The notes below the pieces were generated by a model. That model was given only the letters and a program-made list of their open reading frames with translations, searched no databases and had not been told where the DNA came from. From contig CAIWCD010000014.1 of the NCBI GenBank assembly GCA_903911145.1, positions 1 through 64,000 of the forward strand: 64,000 nucleotides of DNA, in the 5' to 3' direction. Positions 8,501-17,219 of the stretch are shown in pieces (within the stretch, counting starts at the first letter, position 1; every line of letters begins with the position of its first letter). The DNA is from an uncultured delta proteobacterium. Its GTDB lineage: Bacteria; Myxococcota; Myxococcia; Myxococcales; 40CM-4-68-19. Position numbers and translations under genes: made by a program.

Positions 8501-10430
8501 CACGATGTCCGGACTGGCCGGCTTCAACGATCTCGACGGCACGATTAGCCGTATCGCCGGAACATGGGCGGTTCCGGAAGGGCTGTCGGATGGTCCCGTC
8601 TCTGTCTCGTTCGCGACGTGCAACGTCGTGTTCGTCTGCAACTCGACCACGCGTTTGTTCTACGTCGATCGAACACCGCCGACGGTGAGCCTCGTGTCGG
8701 CGCCTCCCCAATACACGGCGATCGCGGCCCTCATTCTACAAGTCAGTGCTGCGGATACTGGATCTGGCGTCGCCGCTGTGTACGCACAAAACGGAAATGG
8801 AACCGTGGTGTCAGCAACAGCTAGCAGCAACGGCGCATACGCGCTGAGCGTCGGTCTCAATAGCGGCACCAATCTCATCGCCATCTGGGCAGCCGATAAC
8901 GTCGGGAACTCCGGACAAGGGAAAGCCAGTCCTGAGCAAGCCTCCGTTTCAATCATTCTGGATGTGGCTGGTCCGTCAGTAGGGTCTCCGGACATCACGG
9001 TATCAAAATACTACGACGAGACGGGCATCGCTCTGCAGATGGCCGACGCGGGTGTTCCAATCATGCCCGCGCAGTATTCATACGCCGGTGGTTTCATTTC
9101 TGCTCCGAGCGGCACGATTCACAAGGTGTCAACGCGGTTGGGATGGGGCGAACAGGGTTTGAGCCAACCCGCAGTCTCGGAGTTGACCGGTGCAAACCCG
9201 AACAACTATCCATTCTACTATCTGAACATCTCCGCACTGAGCGGGGTAGCGTCTGCCTCTTTCTCCGTGACGATTGCTCAGACGAACGCAACTTCATCTG
9301 GAACTCTCTGGCCGGTCGACGCAACGCACTTCGTCCTTCCTCTGACCTCGGACACCATCCCAGGTCTGTTGTCGCTGCCTGCTTCGCTGACCCCCTACAC
9401 ACTGCAAATCTCGATTACCGCAACGTCTGGATCGGGCGTTACGCCGGCGGCCGTCAACTTCACGCAGAGCTTTACCGTCTTGGGGGCACCGCTTGCGTGG
9501 GCGGAGGACGCCGCGATCAAGTCAAGCAGCTTTGATGGCTCGAGCACCTACCAGCACCCGCTGAGCGATGGCGCATACTCGTCAATGTTTCCAGAAGCGA
9601 CTTCGGTAAAGCTGATCCGTTACGTCCTGCGAAACCCCGCGCTTGTCCCAGTGGCATTCCGGGTTTCGGGAAGTGGCTCGTGGGCCGCGAATGAAACCTG
9701 GGCGGACGGTGTTGCTCCGCTCCCGACGAATCTTGGATTCAATAGCTACACAGCTCCAGATGGGAGCACGCTTTCCAATCCGCTTACCGTAGACGGTTTT
9801 GGAGGTGCCCAGTCGTGCGGATATGGAATGACCTATTCCTGCACATCGCAGCAGTATGCGCTGCACAGTCCGGCCACCGATCCGAGGACGCTGTTTGTCT
9901 GCGGCTCTCGTCCCGTGCCGACCTCGGCCTTGCTCGCGGCCGAGAACGACGCGACGTCCGTCATTTCATTTCCGGCCTTCGGGAACCCACAGGTCAATGG
10001 CGGAGAGACCGCAGCACCGAGCCTGACAGGTGACGGCTACTACGTCGTCCCGCAAGCGGCCAATGGCCAACCGGGCTCGGTAGTCGTTTATGTGGCTCGA
10101 CCGGGCGCAGTCACACGTCAGACGCAGCTCGATTACCAAGATATCCATTCCAATACGGGCAACTCTCCCCGATTTGAACAATGGCTTGCTGATCTCTGGC
10201 CCACGAAAACGGGTAGTAGCATCTGCGGTCCCGACTCTCAGGGTAATTCCTACCCGTACTACGAGTACGCGACGCAGCGAGAAGTGAAATACCTCTCTGC
10301 TGCTGAAGATATCGTCTTCGGCTCTGTCTCGTTCACAACCGCAGGACTCAACGCCGGTGCAACGAGCAGCATCGGAACCACCACCGTGATTGCCAGCGGA
10401 ATCAATTTCACCCGCAGTATCTCGCATTAA
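5592..10430 (+). CDS. Giant Ig-like, duplicated-module surface lipoprotein
   Basis: 1612 residues from ATG 5592, chosen because it directly precedes a lipoprotein signal peptide with lipobox around residue 16 (GAVLSCGGG); an ATG at 5556 is also in frame. The architecture is duplicated. A carboxypeptidase-regulatory-like beta domain ([10 protein letters not shown] near residue 40; [17 protein letters not shown] near 520) is followed each time by a helical module containing a matched [15 protein letters not shown] / [15 protein letters not shown] segment, then Ig-like domains starting [10 protein letters not shown] or DTPPTVSF. The last third (from about residue 1050) has further Ig-like repeats and an unrecognised C-terminal domain. 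A surface adhesin or matrix protein is the most likely role. It starts 70 bases after the kinase-VirB10 gene and may be co-transcribed. Base composition becomes less GC-rich in the last 1.6 kb. Confidence 0.8.
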   Translation: MSRLLLVVTVGAVLSCGGGHLAGQQPADGGQSRASTSFVAWPVVSGTVTAYSVDSTATRTTVLATATTDVNGGFYLQLAAPSTGPVLLVVSSGSYTEPATGTAISLQGSELTTLLPSAVHVAGDSLDGVLISPVSHLTARLATWYVASAHLSVDAALTQAARLLESHFGAVSWRTFGVPPDLTAASSSGLVQVNDLAKGALILAGLSQEARNLAVAKGLSPGGPINSLTLLSALGEDLSADGFFDGMGAGGQRIQVPAGLNGYLLDGQTVRASLAQGITTFLTNPRNVSQIAAADAQGLVTEIGTDSNTQLFRNGSGNVDLVPPSIQFVQPGSNASVHGSVTVEAVATDNVAMGSFSFTAPVSLIGVQSSTENNGASMHLLATLDVSALPDGPLTISAQATDTSSNTAAQSLLVHVANHGPVITVTSPNAGAVAKGTVTISASAASQTGSAITILEIKGTLPGAGADQLPAAEQLQVSWDTTQMLEGPGQLTLHAEDASGAASDLIVNVTVDNVPFGIFDAYVSAGAPIAGANVKVIAVDLSTGLINPTVGVNGVMGAGGPTDQSGFYRLTLNTENYRGPVQVIASGTNLTYVDPSDGTTIISIPNSAALTSLLGDYTTGQEVALPLDLWTSLADAEAIAYTQGLNRGFPVAHDLTDALAFGDPLFTSHITSSLWNIRTTLPTSLTTAQQTLADVVYAAVPDIALNRLARDLAKKGNLDPGSVSAFDLLALLQKDLAADGQFDGQGAAGTQLQTVGHPAQSLDANTLRFYLAYALDEFVQGPTNKTTLGRPDFQNAGIYDTISNDTSALFGAETPLAFDDTPPTVSFTATFQPTAGGSAQAPVGANNLVSGTLALTVSASDPSGVASLSLSQNGIAITPALGSSLPTKIVYSIDTTTLVDGALTFIAASADTFVNSGHTTFTVIVANAPPSISFAPAQSGQAGNFVANGYYASSVPVDASAIDPNGIASFTMSGLAGFNDLDGTISRIAGTWAVPEGLSDGPVSVSFATCNVVFVCNSTTRLFYVDRTPPTVSLVSAPPQYTAIAALILQVSAADTGSGVAAVYAQNGNGTVVSATASSNGAYALSVGLNSGTNLIAIWAADNVGNSGQGKASPEQASVSIILDVAGPSVGSPDITVSKYYDETGIALQMADAGVPIMPAQYSYAGGFISAPSGTIHKVSTRLGWGEQGLSQPAVSELTGANPNNYPFYYLNISALSGVASASFSVTIAQTNATSSGTLWPVDATHFVLPLTSDTIPGLLSLPASLTPYTLQISITATSGSGVTPAAVNFTQSFTVLGAPLAWAEDAAIKSSSFDGSSTYQHPLSDGAYSSMFPEATSVKLIRYVLRNPALVPVAFRVSGSGSWAANETWADGVAPLPTNLGFNSYTAPDGSTLSNPLTVDGFGGAQSCGYGMTYSCTSQQYALHSPATDPRTLFVCGSRPVPTSALLAAENDATSVISFPAFGNPQVNGGETAAPSLTGDGYYVVPQAANGQPGSVVVYVARPGAVTRQTQLDYQDIHSNTGNSPRFEQWLADLWPTKTGSSICGPDSQGNSYPYYEYATQREVKYLSAAEDIVFGSVSFTTAGLNAGATSSIGTTTVIASGINFTRSISH

Positions 10431-10441
10431 CCGGGAGCAAT

Positions 10442-10951
10442 ATGCGCGCGTTTGGAAGTCTGGTGGGCCTGCTCGCCTCGTCTGCACTCGCTTGCTCTGA
10501 GACGGGCCAGCAGGGCCAGCAAGGAGTGCAGGGTGAGCAGGGCCTTCAAGGCATACAGGGCATTCAAGGAATACAAGGGTCGACCGGGCCGCAGGGCGTG
10601 ATCGGACCGCAAGGAGATACGGGGCCGCAGGGGCCCCAAGGGATACAAGGTCTAGCGAACGGTGGAGTCTATTCGACTCGAACGCAAGTCTATTGCCGCG
10701 AAACGGTTGGCTACACCACTGACGCGGGCAATCCCTTGCTGATCGCCCTTTGCGATGATTCCCACGACCTTCCGCTTTCTGGTTCGTGCGACGGCGTGTC
10801 GGATCCTTCGATTTCGACTCCCTTTAATCAGCCCGCGGCCGACTGGGCGGGAATCACGACTGCCGGCTGGGTCTGCGGGTGGCAGTTCTCGGGAGCCGAA
10901 AAGGACCTGCCCAATGCGGCAGCACATATCTGCTGCGTCAAGAATCACTGA
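10442..10951 (+). CDS. Collagen-like lipoprotein
   Basis: 169 residues with ribosome binding site GGGAGC just upstream of ATG 10442. A short signal peptide ends in a lipobox (SSALAC, Cys at residue 18). Residues about 22-75 are Gly-X-Y collagen-like repeats, mostly GxQG and GPQG triplets such as [16 protein letters not shown], which should form a triple helix. The C-terminal 95 residues form a globular domain with several Cys (CRETVGY, LCDDSHD, GSCDGV, GWVCGW, ICCVKNH), probably disulphide-bonded and acting as trimerisation or binding head. Bacterial collagen-like proteins of this form are surface-exposed. It starts 11 bases after the giant lipoprotein gene, so the two look like one operon. 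Confidence 0.8.
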   Translation: MRAFGSLVGLLASSALACSETGQQGQQGVQGEQGLQGIQGIQGIQGSTGPQGVIGPQGDTGPQGPQGIQGLANGGVYSTRTQVYCRETVGYTTDAGNPLLIALCDDSHDLPLSGSCDGVSDPSISTPFNQPAADWAGITTAGWVCGWQFSGAEKDLPNAAAHICCVKNH

Positions 10952-10969
10952 ACTGGCGAAGGAGTTCCC

Positions 10970-11176
10970 ATGGCCGCGTTCCTCTTTGCATCGATCGGCT
11001 TTCGCATACTGCGACGCACCTGGCTCTACGCGCTGCTCGCGATCGCGAGCTACCAACTCGGTGCCGACTCAACAGCGCGGCCTCATGCGAACGCGCTCCG
11101 CAGCTCAGTTTTGATGCCGTCGCATACTCCCTCGCGGGGCTATATCAACGCGCCCGGCTTTCATTTCAATTACTGA
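10970..11176 (+). CDS. Small membrane-anchored or secreted protein
   Basis: 68 residues with a good ribosome binding site (GAAGGAG, 7 bases before ATG 10970). The N-terminus has a basic-flanked hydrophobic segment (residues about 2-8 and 17-28, TWLYALLAIASYQL) that could be a signal or an anchor. The remainder is polar and ends in an aromatic-rich tail (GYINAPGFHFNY). The family is unknown. It lies between the collagen-like gene and a beta-barrel-like gene, 10 bases before the latter, so it probably belongs to the same transcription unit. Confidence 0.55.
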   Translation: MAAFLFASIGFRILRRTWLYALLAIASYQLGADSTARPHANALRSSVLMPSHTPSRGYINAPGFHFNY

Positions 11177-11186
11177 GACAATTTGA

Positions 11187-11813
11187 ATGCGCTTCCCATT
11201 GTTCATCGTGGTTGCGGCACTCCTGTTTATCGGGGGCGCAGCCAATGCCGATCGTGGCGCGCTGACCGCCGAAGCATCTGCTGGCATCGCCATCGAGAGC
11301 GTGCGATTGCCAACCTCGTTGGGTTCGGCGGCGCAAGTCGGAACTAGCGTATCGGTCAATCTCGCCGGTTGGTACGCGCTAACGGACAGCGTGGAACTCG
11401 GAGTGCGTACATTCTGGGAGCCGGAATCGAACTGGGTTCACGAGGGCGCTTCGTCGGGACAATTCAACGGGAGCCTCACGTCCACGTCGACGCGTTTCGG
11501 CGCGCTCGCCAGTGCGCGATTCGTGCGCGGCCTCGCGTGGCAATTCACGGCCGGCGTGAGCACAGGATTCAGCGAGCGGCTGTTCACGCATCTCAATTTG
11601 TATGACGTGAGCGGGGCGAGCCCGAGAAGTTATGGGCTGCAACTTGCGGATACCGCGACGATGTCGCTCGTTGTTGCTCCGTCGGTCGGGTTGCGTTGGA
11701 CCGCGGATCATTTCTCGATTGGCCTCGAGCCGCGGCTCGAGGTGCTCGTCGGGCCAGGAGTCGGCTGGGCGGTGACGATTCCGCTGTCGCTATCGTGGAG
11801 TTGGTACCTCTAA
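11187..11813 (+). CDS. Outer-membrane beta-barrel-like protein
   Basis: 208 residues with a cleavable signal peptide (MRFPLFIVVAALLFIGGAANA). The mature part is rich in alternating polar/hydrophobic strands and ends in aromatic strands (IPLSLSWSWYL), with the last residues WYL typical of a barrel closing strand. It looks like a small outer-membrane beta-barrel of about eight strands, but I do not recognise a specific family. It is the last gene of the rightward cluster that begins with the T4SS-like genes; whether it serves that machine is inference. Confidence 0.65.
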   Translation: MRFPLFIVVAALLFIGGAANADRGALTAEASAGIAIESVRLPTSLGSAAQVGTSVSVNLAGWYALTDSVELGVRTFWEPESNWVHEGASSGQFNGSLTSTSTRFGALASARFVRGLAWQFTAGVSTGFSERLFTHLNLYDVSGASPRSYGLQLADTATMSLVVAPSVGLRWTADHFSIGLEPRLEVLVGPGVGWAVTIPLSLSWSWYL

Positions 11814-12077
11814 CCGGCGCGCACAACGACAGGTCTAAATGCTCCGCGTGGAAGCAGTGCCCGAGGCCCGGGCGACTCGGGGCGATCGCCGAGCAGGCCG
11901 CGGTCGCGCTCGTTGGATTGTGCTCGCAGTTGCACAAGCGAAACGTGCGGCAGGGGCGAGTCTGGTTGCAGGATTGCACTCGCGGCCAACTCGGCGCTCT
12001 TCACCGACGCACCCAAGAAACAGCGTGAGTTGTGGAGGTGTTGACCTCGTGCTCGCGCCTCGTCCAGGATCCGACGT

Positions 12078-12863
12078 ATGAACAACATCGAGTCGACGTT
12101 TGATCAGCTTTTAGAGCTTCGCGCCCAGTTCGTCGCGAGGGCCACTGGCGGCAGTAGCGAGGATCACAGGTACGTGGCGTTGAGGAAGGCGCTTCTCGCC
12201 AACGCGAAGGTTGCCAAACTCCTTCCGTCGTTCGTGCGCACGAGCTACTCCATGGGGGATTTCTGGACATTCATCCAGCCGAAGTACGACAACTACAGAC
12301 AGCGTCGCGAGTTTTTCCATGAAAGCTTCGCGTCGGCGCTCGCCGCTGTCGATGTAAGCATGCAGCAGCCAGCGGACAATCTTACTGGCGCTGCGCTAGA
12401 ACGGCTTGAAAGCCAGACTGTTTGCGATCACTGGACGAAAGCGCTTCAGCGGAGACAGACCGATCCCGATGGCGCAGTGACAAGCGCGCGCACGTTGCTC
12501 GAGTCGCTGTGTAAGCAGGTCCTCGACGAGCAAATGGTTGAATACGGCAGAGACGACGATCTGCCGAAACTCTACGGGCGGGTCGCGCGGCTCCTTCAGC
12601 TTGATCCGTCAGGCCATCGTGACGACGGAGTGAAGCAGGCGCTCGGCGGATGCTTCTCTCTCGTCCAGGGGCTGACGACACTCCGAAATGCGAGAGGCGA
12701 CGCTCACGGTCAAGGAGAGCAGAAAGCGATGCGGGCTGCTCCTCGTCACGCAGATCTTGCTGTAAACGTCTCAGGTGCGGTCGCTGTAGTTCTCCTCGCT
12801 ACGTACGAGGCTCGGGCTGAGAAAAACGAATTGCCTCACCCCCGCCCGCTCATGGCAACGTGA
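12078..12863 (+). CDS. Abortive-infection C-terminal (Abi_C)-type protein
   Basis: 261 residues from ATG 12078. The N-terminal 115 residues are an unrecognised helical region containing FWTFIQPKYDNYRQRREFF. The C-terminal half matches the Abi_C pattern seen in phage-exclusion proteins: a Pro-Asp-Gly-Ala segment followed by ARTLLESLCKQVL, a middle DLPKLYGRVARLL segment, then LVQGLTTLRNARGDAHGQG and a final ADLAVNVSGAVAVVLLATYEAR helix. The RNxxGDAHG stretch is the most conserved-looking part. Such proteins are thought to halt phage infection, though the biochemical activity of the domain is not settled. It lies alone on the element between the surface gene cluster and the AbiE pair, consistent with defence cargo. 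Confidence 0.75.
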   Translation: MNNIESTFDQLLELRAQFVARATGGSSEDHRYVALRKALLANAKVAKLLPSFVRTSYSMGDFWTFIQPKYDNYRQRREFFHESFASALAAVDVSMQQPADNLTGAALERLESQTVCDHWTKALQRRQTDPDGAVTSARTLLESLCKQVLDEQMVEYGRDDDLPKLYGRVARLLQLDPSGHRDDGVKQALGGCFSLVQGLTTLRNARGDAHGQGEQKAMRAAPRHADLAVNVSGAVAVVLLATYEARAEKNELPHPRPLMAT

Positions 12864-12898
12864 CCAGCCCGCAGGGGGCAGCAAGTTGGCGTCGGTCG

Positions 12899-12987
12899 AT
12901 AATTGTTGGGATGAGCGAAAATATTCGCACAGCGAAAGTGACAGATTTCGGTCTGGCTCTATTTTCGGTGTATAACAATTTTCTCTC
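12899..12987 (+). promoter_or_regulatory. Inverted repeats upstream of the AbiE-type operon
   Basis: The gap before the AbiEi-like gene is much richer in A+T than its surroundings. It holds a perfect 5-bp inverted repeat with 4-base spacer (GCGAA at 12915-12919, TTCGC at 12924-12928) and a wider pair, AATTGTT at 12901-12907 and AACAATT at 12974-12980. AbiEi antitoxins are known to repress their own operon by binding inverted repeats in this position, so these are candidate operators. No clear Shine-Dalgarno sequence precedes ATG 12988. Confidence 0.4.
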
Positions 12988-14025
12988 ATGGACGAAAATA
13001 CGCATTCGCAGAAATATGCCATCCGCATACAGCTCCCGCGAGCCATCGCGGGATGGATCCCCGTTCGCCCGTGGATTCAAACAAAAGTTGGAGCGACATC
13101 ATCGATCCGGATGGGGCGCAACCGCGTCCCGATTGAGCTTCACTCGGTGCCCGCTTCCATGACGGCTGAGTTGGCAGCGGAGGTTGCTCCAAGTCTGACG
13201 GCACAGCGCAAGACGCGGTTGAATGTCGTGGTGAGCCCGTTGCTTCGCAAAAGCGTTCGCGATCTCCTCGAAGGGCAGGGGATCTCTTATGCAGACTCGA
13301 AGGGCCATGTTCACCTGGCTTGGGCCGGTCTGCTCGTCCATATCGATGCGGAGGCTCCTGCAGTCGCCTTGCGCAGGCCAGATGGACTCGGACCAAGCGG
13401 CGTGCGCGCAGTGCAAGCGTTGCTGTTGGCAGATGGGCCGGTACAGCTCTCGCAGCTTTCTGCACAAGTCCAACTGTCCCTCTCTCAGACCCACTCCGTG
13501 TTTACCCAGCTCGAAAACGCCGGGCTCATGCGCTCAACTGGAAGTGGACCATCGCGCCGCCGAGTCGTCGTCGATCGCACGCAGCTTCTCGACTGGCTTG
13601 CGGCGCAGGCGACCGCTCGTCGGCGCGAGACTCGACTGGACGTCGCGCTGTACGCGCGGCGCCCCGAGGAGCTCTGGCGCCGGATCGCTACTCGATTCGG
13701 CGAGTCCGGCACGGCCTACGCTGTAACCGGAGCCGCCGGCGCTGCCCTGTTGGGTGTCGGGCCCACGGCCGTTCCTCTGTCTACGGTACGAATCACGCCA
13801 GACGTTTCGCTTGCGAATGCAGCGCGGACGCTCGGTGCGGAACCAGTCGAGCGCGGACCTAATCTGCGGCTCATTCGCGACACGGGCGAGGTTGGCTGCG
13901 TTGGCGCGGAGCGCCTCGACGGGATCCTTGTCGCACCGAAAGTCCGCGTCTACCTCGACACGCTTTCCGACAAGCGAGGAGAGGATCTAGCCGAACAGTT
14001 CCGTGAGGTGATCCTTGGCTACTGA
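12988..14025 (+). CDS. abiEi: AbiEi-type antitoxin / transcriptional autorepressor
   Basis: 345 residues. A winged-helix DNA-binding region is seen around residues 130-185 (GVRAVQALLLADGPVQLSQL, then LSLSQTHSVFTQLENAGLM), followed by a C-terminal domain of the type found with AbiEi antitoxins (YAVTGAAGAALLGVGPTAVP, then LDGILVAPKVRVYLDTL). The first 120 residues form an additional N-terminal domain. In type IV AbiE systems this protein represses the operon and counters the nucleotidyltransferase toxin encoded next. Here the toxin frame overlaps its end by 11 bases, supporting the pairing. The N-terminal extension makes it longer than many AbiEi proteins (about 200-300 residues). Confidence 0.75.
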   Translation: MDENTHSQKYAIRIQLPRAIAGWIPVRPWIQTKVGATSSIRMGRNRVPIELHSVPASMTAELAAEVAPSLTAQRKTRLNVVVSPLLRKSVRDLLEGQGISYADSKGHVHLAWAGLLVHIDAEAPAVALRRPDGLGPSGVRAVQALLLADGPVQLSQLSAQVQLSLSQTHSVFTQLENAGLMRSTGSGPSRRRVVVDRTQLLDWLAAQATARRRETRLDVALYARRPEELWRRIATRFGESGTAYAVTGAAGAALLGVGPTAVPLSTVRITPDVSLANAARTLGAEPVERGPNLRLIRDTGEVGCVGAERLDGILVAPKVRVYLDTLSDKRGEDLAEQFREVILGY

Positions 14026-14896
14026 GGGAGGTCACTCGAGCGAGTACGACCCACTCCTTCGGCCCAAGCTGCAAGCGGAAGCTGTGCGTGTCATCCGAGC
14101 ATTCAGTTTCGCGGGTGCGCACGTTGTGATCATCGGAGGGCTCGTGCCTTCACTGCTCGTGCCCGAGCCGGAGGCTGGGATCGAGCGGCACATCGGTACG
14201 CAGGACCTCGATCTGTGCCTGAGCATCGCGCTCGTCGCGGGCGATGTCGGCAACTACGACCGGCTGGAGCAAACCCTGAAGAAGGCCGGCTTCATCATGG
14301 CCCGCGATGGGGGCCAAAGCATCAGTTGGCGATGGCGCGGCGGCGTAGATTTGTCGCTGACCGTCGAGTTTTTCTGCCCGGTTGGTCCTGACCGCGAACC
14401 AGGGCGGCTCTACCGCCCCGGCGGCGTTGTTGGAGGCAAGCTGTCGGCGCTCGTGCTGGCCGCAGGACGCCTCATTGACGCCGACGTGCGGGACGTCGAA
14501 GTCGATGTCGATCTCCCCGGTGGAGGAGGGAAGACGCGCCAGTCCCTCAAAGTTGTCGGCCCGGCGGCCTATCTGGCGGCGAAGGCCGACGCGCTGCGGC
14601 GACGAGACAAGAACAAGGATGCCTACGACGTTATCTGGCTCGCGGAGTCGTGGCCAGGAGGACAGGCCGCGCTGGCTCAGGCAATCCGCGCCTCCGCAGT
14701 CGCTCGTGACGTCGATTTCCTCGTCGCCCTGGAAACACTGAAGCATGAGTTCTCGACGATCGATTCCGCTGGTGCCGTAAAGTACGCGCGTTTCATGGGG
14801 GACGACGCGTCGTCGCAGGACCTGCTCGCCCGCCGCGCCGTGGGAGCTATTGCGGCGCTTTTTCGTGAACTCGGAGCCAGATCATCAACGCGGTGA
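14015..14896 (+). CDS. abiEii: AbiEii-type nucleotidyltransferase toxin
   Basis: 293 residues from a TTG at 14015 that overlaps the antitoxin gene by 11 bases; the next in-frame start candidates lie deep enough to remove conserved sequence. The nucleotidyltransferase signature is clear: VVIIGGLVPSLLV (residues about 32-44) then TQDLDLCLSI with the paired Asp of the DxD metal site near residue 58. Downstream are the AbiEii-like segments LKVVGPAAYLAAKADAL and RDKNKDAYDVIWL, the K-D-xxD helix typical of this family. AbiEii enzymes transfer nucleotides to tRNA or other targets and stop growth, giving phage resistance when released from the antitoxin. Confidence 0.8.
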   Translation: MATEGGHSSEYDPLLRPKLQAEAVRVIRAFSFAGAHVVIIGGLVPSLLVPEPEAGIERHIGTQDLDLCLSIALVAGDVGNYDRLEQTLKKAGFIMARDGGQSISWRWRGGVDLSLTVEFFCPVGPDREPGRLYRPGGVVGGKLSALVLAAGRLIDADVRDVEVDVDLPGGGGKTRQSLKVVGPAAYLAAKADALRRRDKNKDAYDVIWLAESWPGGQAALAQAIRASAVARDVDFLVALETLKHEFSTIDSAGAVKYARFMGDDASSQDLLARRAVGAIAALFRELGARSSTR

Positions 14897-15339
14897 CCGC
14901 GCCGCCGACAAACGCCATGTCGGCTCGGAGGTCGCCAAGGCGCTTGGCAACACGCTCGACCACTTCAAGGGTCGGAATCATCGTGTCGAGACCGAGCTCG
15001 CACCTGAATCGAGCGCGCCGAGACTACAAGCGGCGATTCCTATAGGGCGGTTGGCATCACGCGAAGAGATGTTTGGAAGCGATCATCGAAAAGCGCGGCA
15101 CGTCGATCGCGGCGACCGCGATCGCGATCGACAGTGCCGGTTCACCGATAAGGACTCTCGATCGCCTTGGGCGACCATCTCGGGCACGGGCTCCCGATAT
15201 CAACGGTGACCGACGTGTCCGCTCAATCGTGGTGATCGCCGTCGGTCCACCCGTTGACCTGCTGCTTGCGTCACAGCGGCCGGTGCCCGTAGCGGTGCGC
15301 AGAGATGCACTGGGCGCGGGTATCTGTTAGACTGATACG
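14897..15339. other. Intergenic region without a convincing gene
   Basis: 443 bases between the AbiE pair and the next nucleotidyltransferase module. Frames open on both strands here lack coding character and are broken in the most likely direction. The region has GATCGCGATCGAC-type short palindromes near 15110-15135. A possible promoter for the next gene lies just upstream of 15340 (TTAGACTGATACG at about 15328-15339). It could be a decayed gene. Confidence 0.4.
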
Positions 15340-15879
15340 ATGAAGCCGCTGGAGACTCTCGCCGCCTTCGATCACTACCTCGCCGCACGCGCTCTGCGGC
15401 TTGAGGGAGTCGTGATCGGCGGCACGGCGCTGAACCTGCTCGGCATCGTGAGTCGAACCACGCGGGACTGCGATCTACTTCTCCCTCCGCTTTCTGCAGC
15501 GGTCGTCGAGGCTGCGCGCGCCTTCGCGGCCGAGCGCCGTGGTCAGGATGAGGCCCTGGCTGACGATTGGCTGAACAACGGGCCGGCGGCGCTCGTTGGC
15601 CAGCTACCCAAGGGATGGGAGAGCCGTCTCCAACTCGTGTTCAGCGGGCAAGCGCTCGAACTGCAATGTCTCGGGCGGCAGGAGCTGCTCTTCTCGAAGC
15701 TGTTCGCGCTCTGCGATCGAAGCATCGATCTGGGCGACTGCCTGGCGCTCGCTCCGTCGGCCGAAGAGCTGCGCACGCAGCTCCCGCTGCTCGAGCCTCA
15801 AGACGAAAACCCGGAGTGGCCCGCACACGTTCGAGCGACGCTCGCGGATCTGGCGCGGAGGCTCGGTCATGTCCTTTAG
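15340..15879 (+). CDS. AbiEii/DUF6036-like nucleotidyltransferase, probable toxin
   Basis: 179 residues from ATG 15340. The N-terminus carries a minimal nucleotidyltransferase signature: GVVIGGTALNLLGI (residues about 23-36), then SRTTRDCDLLLP with the two Asp of the metal site (DxD as DCD near residue 44). A later helix, RQELLFSKLFALCDR, corresponds to the segment that in related proteins carries a conserved Lys. It is shorter than AbiEii and more like stand-alone DUF6036-type enzymes. Its stop overlaps the start of the next gene by 11 bases, the same overlap as in the AbiE pair just upstream, suggesting a second toxin-antitoxin-like module. Confidence 0.7.
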   Translation: MKPLETLAAFDHYLAARALRLEGVVIGGTALNLLGIVSRTTRDCDLLLPPLSAAVVEAARAFAAERRGQDEALADDWLNNGPAALVGQLPKGWESRLQLVFSGQALELQCLGRQELLFSKLFALCDRSIDLGDCLALAPSAEELRTQLPLLEPQDENPEWPAHVRATLADLARRLGHVL

Positions 15880-16552
15880 CCGCGTCATCGCGCCGAGCAA
15901 CGAGCCAAGCAATGCCAAGCTGACAGCGGCGATGGTCGGCATCGGCATGCGCTTCGCCGCGCGTGGGGCGGTCGATCCGAACATCGAGGACACGCTCTTC
16001 TTCGCTTCCGTCGAAGCGATGGAGCGGGACGATCTCCGTGTGCTGGCTCTGGTCGCGACATGGTTTGGCGTGCACGCCAGGTGGGTGAACGCGGACCGGT
16101 TGACCAAGCTCGTCGAAACTCGCGGCTCGTTGCGGGTTCGCGCGCTGTGGAGCGCACTCGCTTACTGGCAAGGCAAAGATCGTCGATTCGTTCGGCTCGC
16201 GGCGGCGTACGAGGGGCCTCGCGTTGACGTTCCGTCGTCGGGGAGCGCGTTCCTGATCCGCAAGCATGGTGAAGACCTCCGCTTCAAGAATGGGCCTCTT
16301 CGCGTCGCGGCCAATGTGCTGCGCGACCGTCCCGGAGATGTGCTTGCGCCGCGCGAGTTGGCTCGGCGTCACCGGGTCTATCGTGCGCGCGTGCAGATGG
16401 GGCCGTCGTACCGAGCCGATGCGTGGGCCGCGCTCGAAGAGGAATCGACTCTGTCCGCGGCCGAGCTTGCGCGTCGCGCCTACGCGTCGTTCGCCACGGC
16501 CTGGCAGGTGAGAAGAGAATTCGACATCTTGAACGGGGCCTCGTCTCGATGA
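15869..16552 (+). CDS. Partner protein of the nucleotidyltransferase; unknown family
   Basis: 227 residues from ATG 15869, inside the end of the nucleotidyltransferase gene. The protein is basic and mostly helical. The segment VRALWSALAYWQGKDRRFVR near residues 90-110 and the C-terminal AELARRAYASFATAWQVRREF stretch look like compact helical domains, the last possibly a DNA-binding helix-turn-helix. No family is recognised with confidence. The coupling to a nucleotidyltransferase suggests an antitoxin, in which case the order is toxin first, the reverse of AbiE. That role is inference from arrangement only. Confidence 0.6.
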   Translation: MSFSRVIAPSNEPSNAKLTAAMVGIGMRFAARGAVDPNIEDTLFFASVEAMERDDLRVLALVATWFGVHARWVNADRLTKLVETRGSLRVRALWSALAYWQGKDRRFVRLAAAYEGPRVDVPSSGSAFLIRKHGEDLRFKNGPLRVAANVLRDRPGDVLAPRELARRHRVYRARVQMGPSYRADAWAALEEESTLSAAELARRAYASFATAWQVRREFDILNGASSR

Positions 16553-16589
16553 TTCGTGTGGCTCCTCGGATCTGCGAAGGATGACTCAA

Positions 16590-17096
16590 ATGCACCCCAA
16601 CGTTCGCCCGGTTTCTCGTCGTCGGAATGCTCCTCGGGAACCTACCGAGCGCGAGCGGCTTCGTGCGTGGGAGAAGTTTCACAAAACGGAGTGCGACTGG
16701 CAGTGGACCGATATTCTGCGTGTCCTCGACTTCAAGCTCGGGCGGGTGCAGGCAGCGATCGCTGGCGGCTACGGCGGCGAGCGCAAAGCGCGTGTGGCCG
16801 AAATCAAAGAGGTCCGCGGCCTTCTTCGTCGGGCTGCGCGCGAACATTCCCGATATCAAGACGAGCTCTGGTCGCCACACCGCAAGAAGTGGGGAAATCT
16901 GAGGATGAAGTTCTTGAGGACGGACAAAGGCAGTACCGTCTCGTTCGTATTCACAAAGGCGAAGAGCGCCGCAGAAACTCAGCGGGCGCATCGTGCGTAC
17001 GATCGCGTCTCAGTTGCGGCGGAGCGTGCTCTTCAGAGTGATATCAAGAAGGCGTTTAGACTCCTCGCCGCGGGCGTCCAGACGTGGTGGGAGTAG
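16590..17096 (+). CDS. Hypothetical phage- or element-type protein
   Basis: 168 residues from ATG 16590; an ATG at 16581 is also in frame but lies directly on the AAGG that serves the second start. The protein is very basic. A Trp-rich segment near residues 28-45 (ECDWQWTDILRVLDFKLGRV) resembles small proteins found in phage genomes that begin with a WxW..LL..L.FKL motif. A second basic segment, WSPHRKKWGNLRMKFL, and a C-terminal AERALQSDIKKAFRLLA helix follow. Function unknown; it fits mobile-element cargo. Confidence 0.55.
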   Translation: MHPNVRPVSRRRNAPREPTERERLRAWEKFHKTECDWQWTDILRVLDFKLGRVQAAIAGGYGGERKARVAEIKEVRGLLRRAAREHSRYQDELWSPHRKKWGNLRMKFLRTDKGSTVSFVFTKAKSAAETQRAHRAYDRVSVAAERALQSDIKKAFRLLAAGVQTWWE

Positions 17097-17129
17097 CGGT
17101 ACCGTCCCATCGCGCGGTCCTGCAGCAGC

Positions 17130-17200
17130 TCTTGAAACGGGTGCCCTGGCTAACCAAGAGCAGAGATCTTGGTTAGCCGTCCACGCCATTGCGATCATTG
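17130..17200 (-). pseudogene. Possible decayed copy of the excisionase-like gene end, with hairpin
   Basis: The minus strand here resembles the 3' part of the excisionase-like gene at 18,087-18,275: both contain a NGV(N/D)G run followed, after a frame change here, by a Q-x-LCS segment. It contains a perfect 12-bp inverted repeat (17148-17159 and 17167-17178, 7-base loop) with no T-run on either side, so it is not an ordinary terminator. The similarity is short and by eye only. Confidence 0.3.
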
Positions 17201-17219
17201 GGAAGCCCCCGGCGTGTGC

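Noticed and set aside
17148-17178. Rho-independent terminator
   Set aside because: The stem is strong but no T-run follows on either strand.
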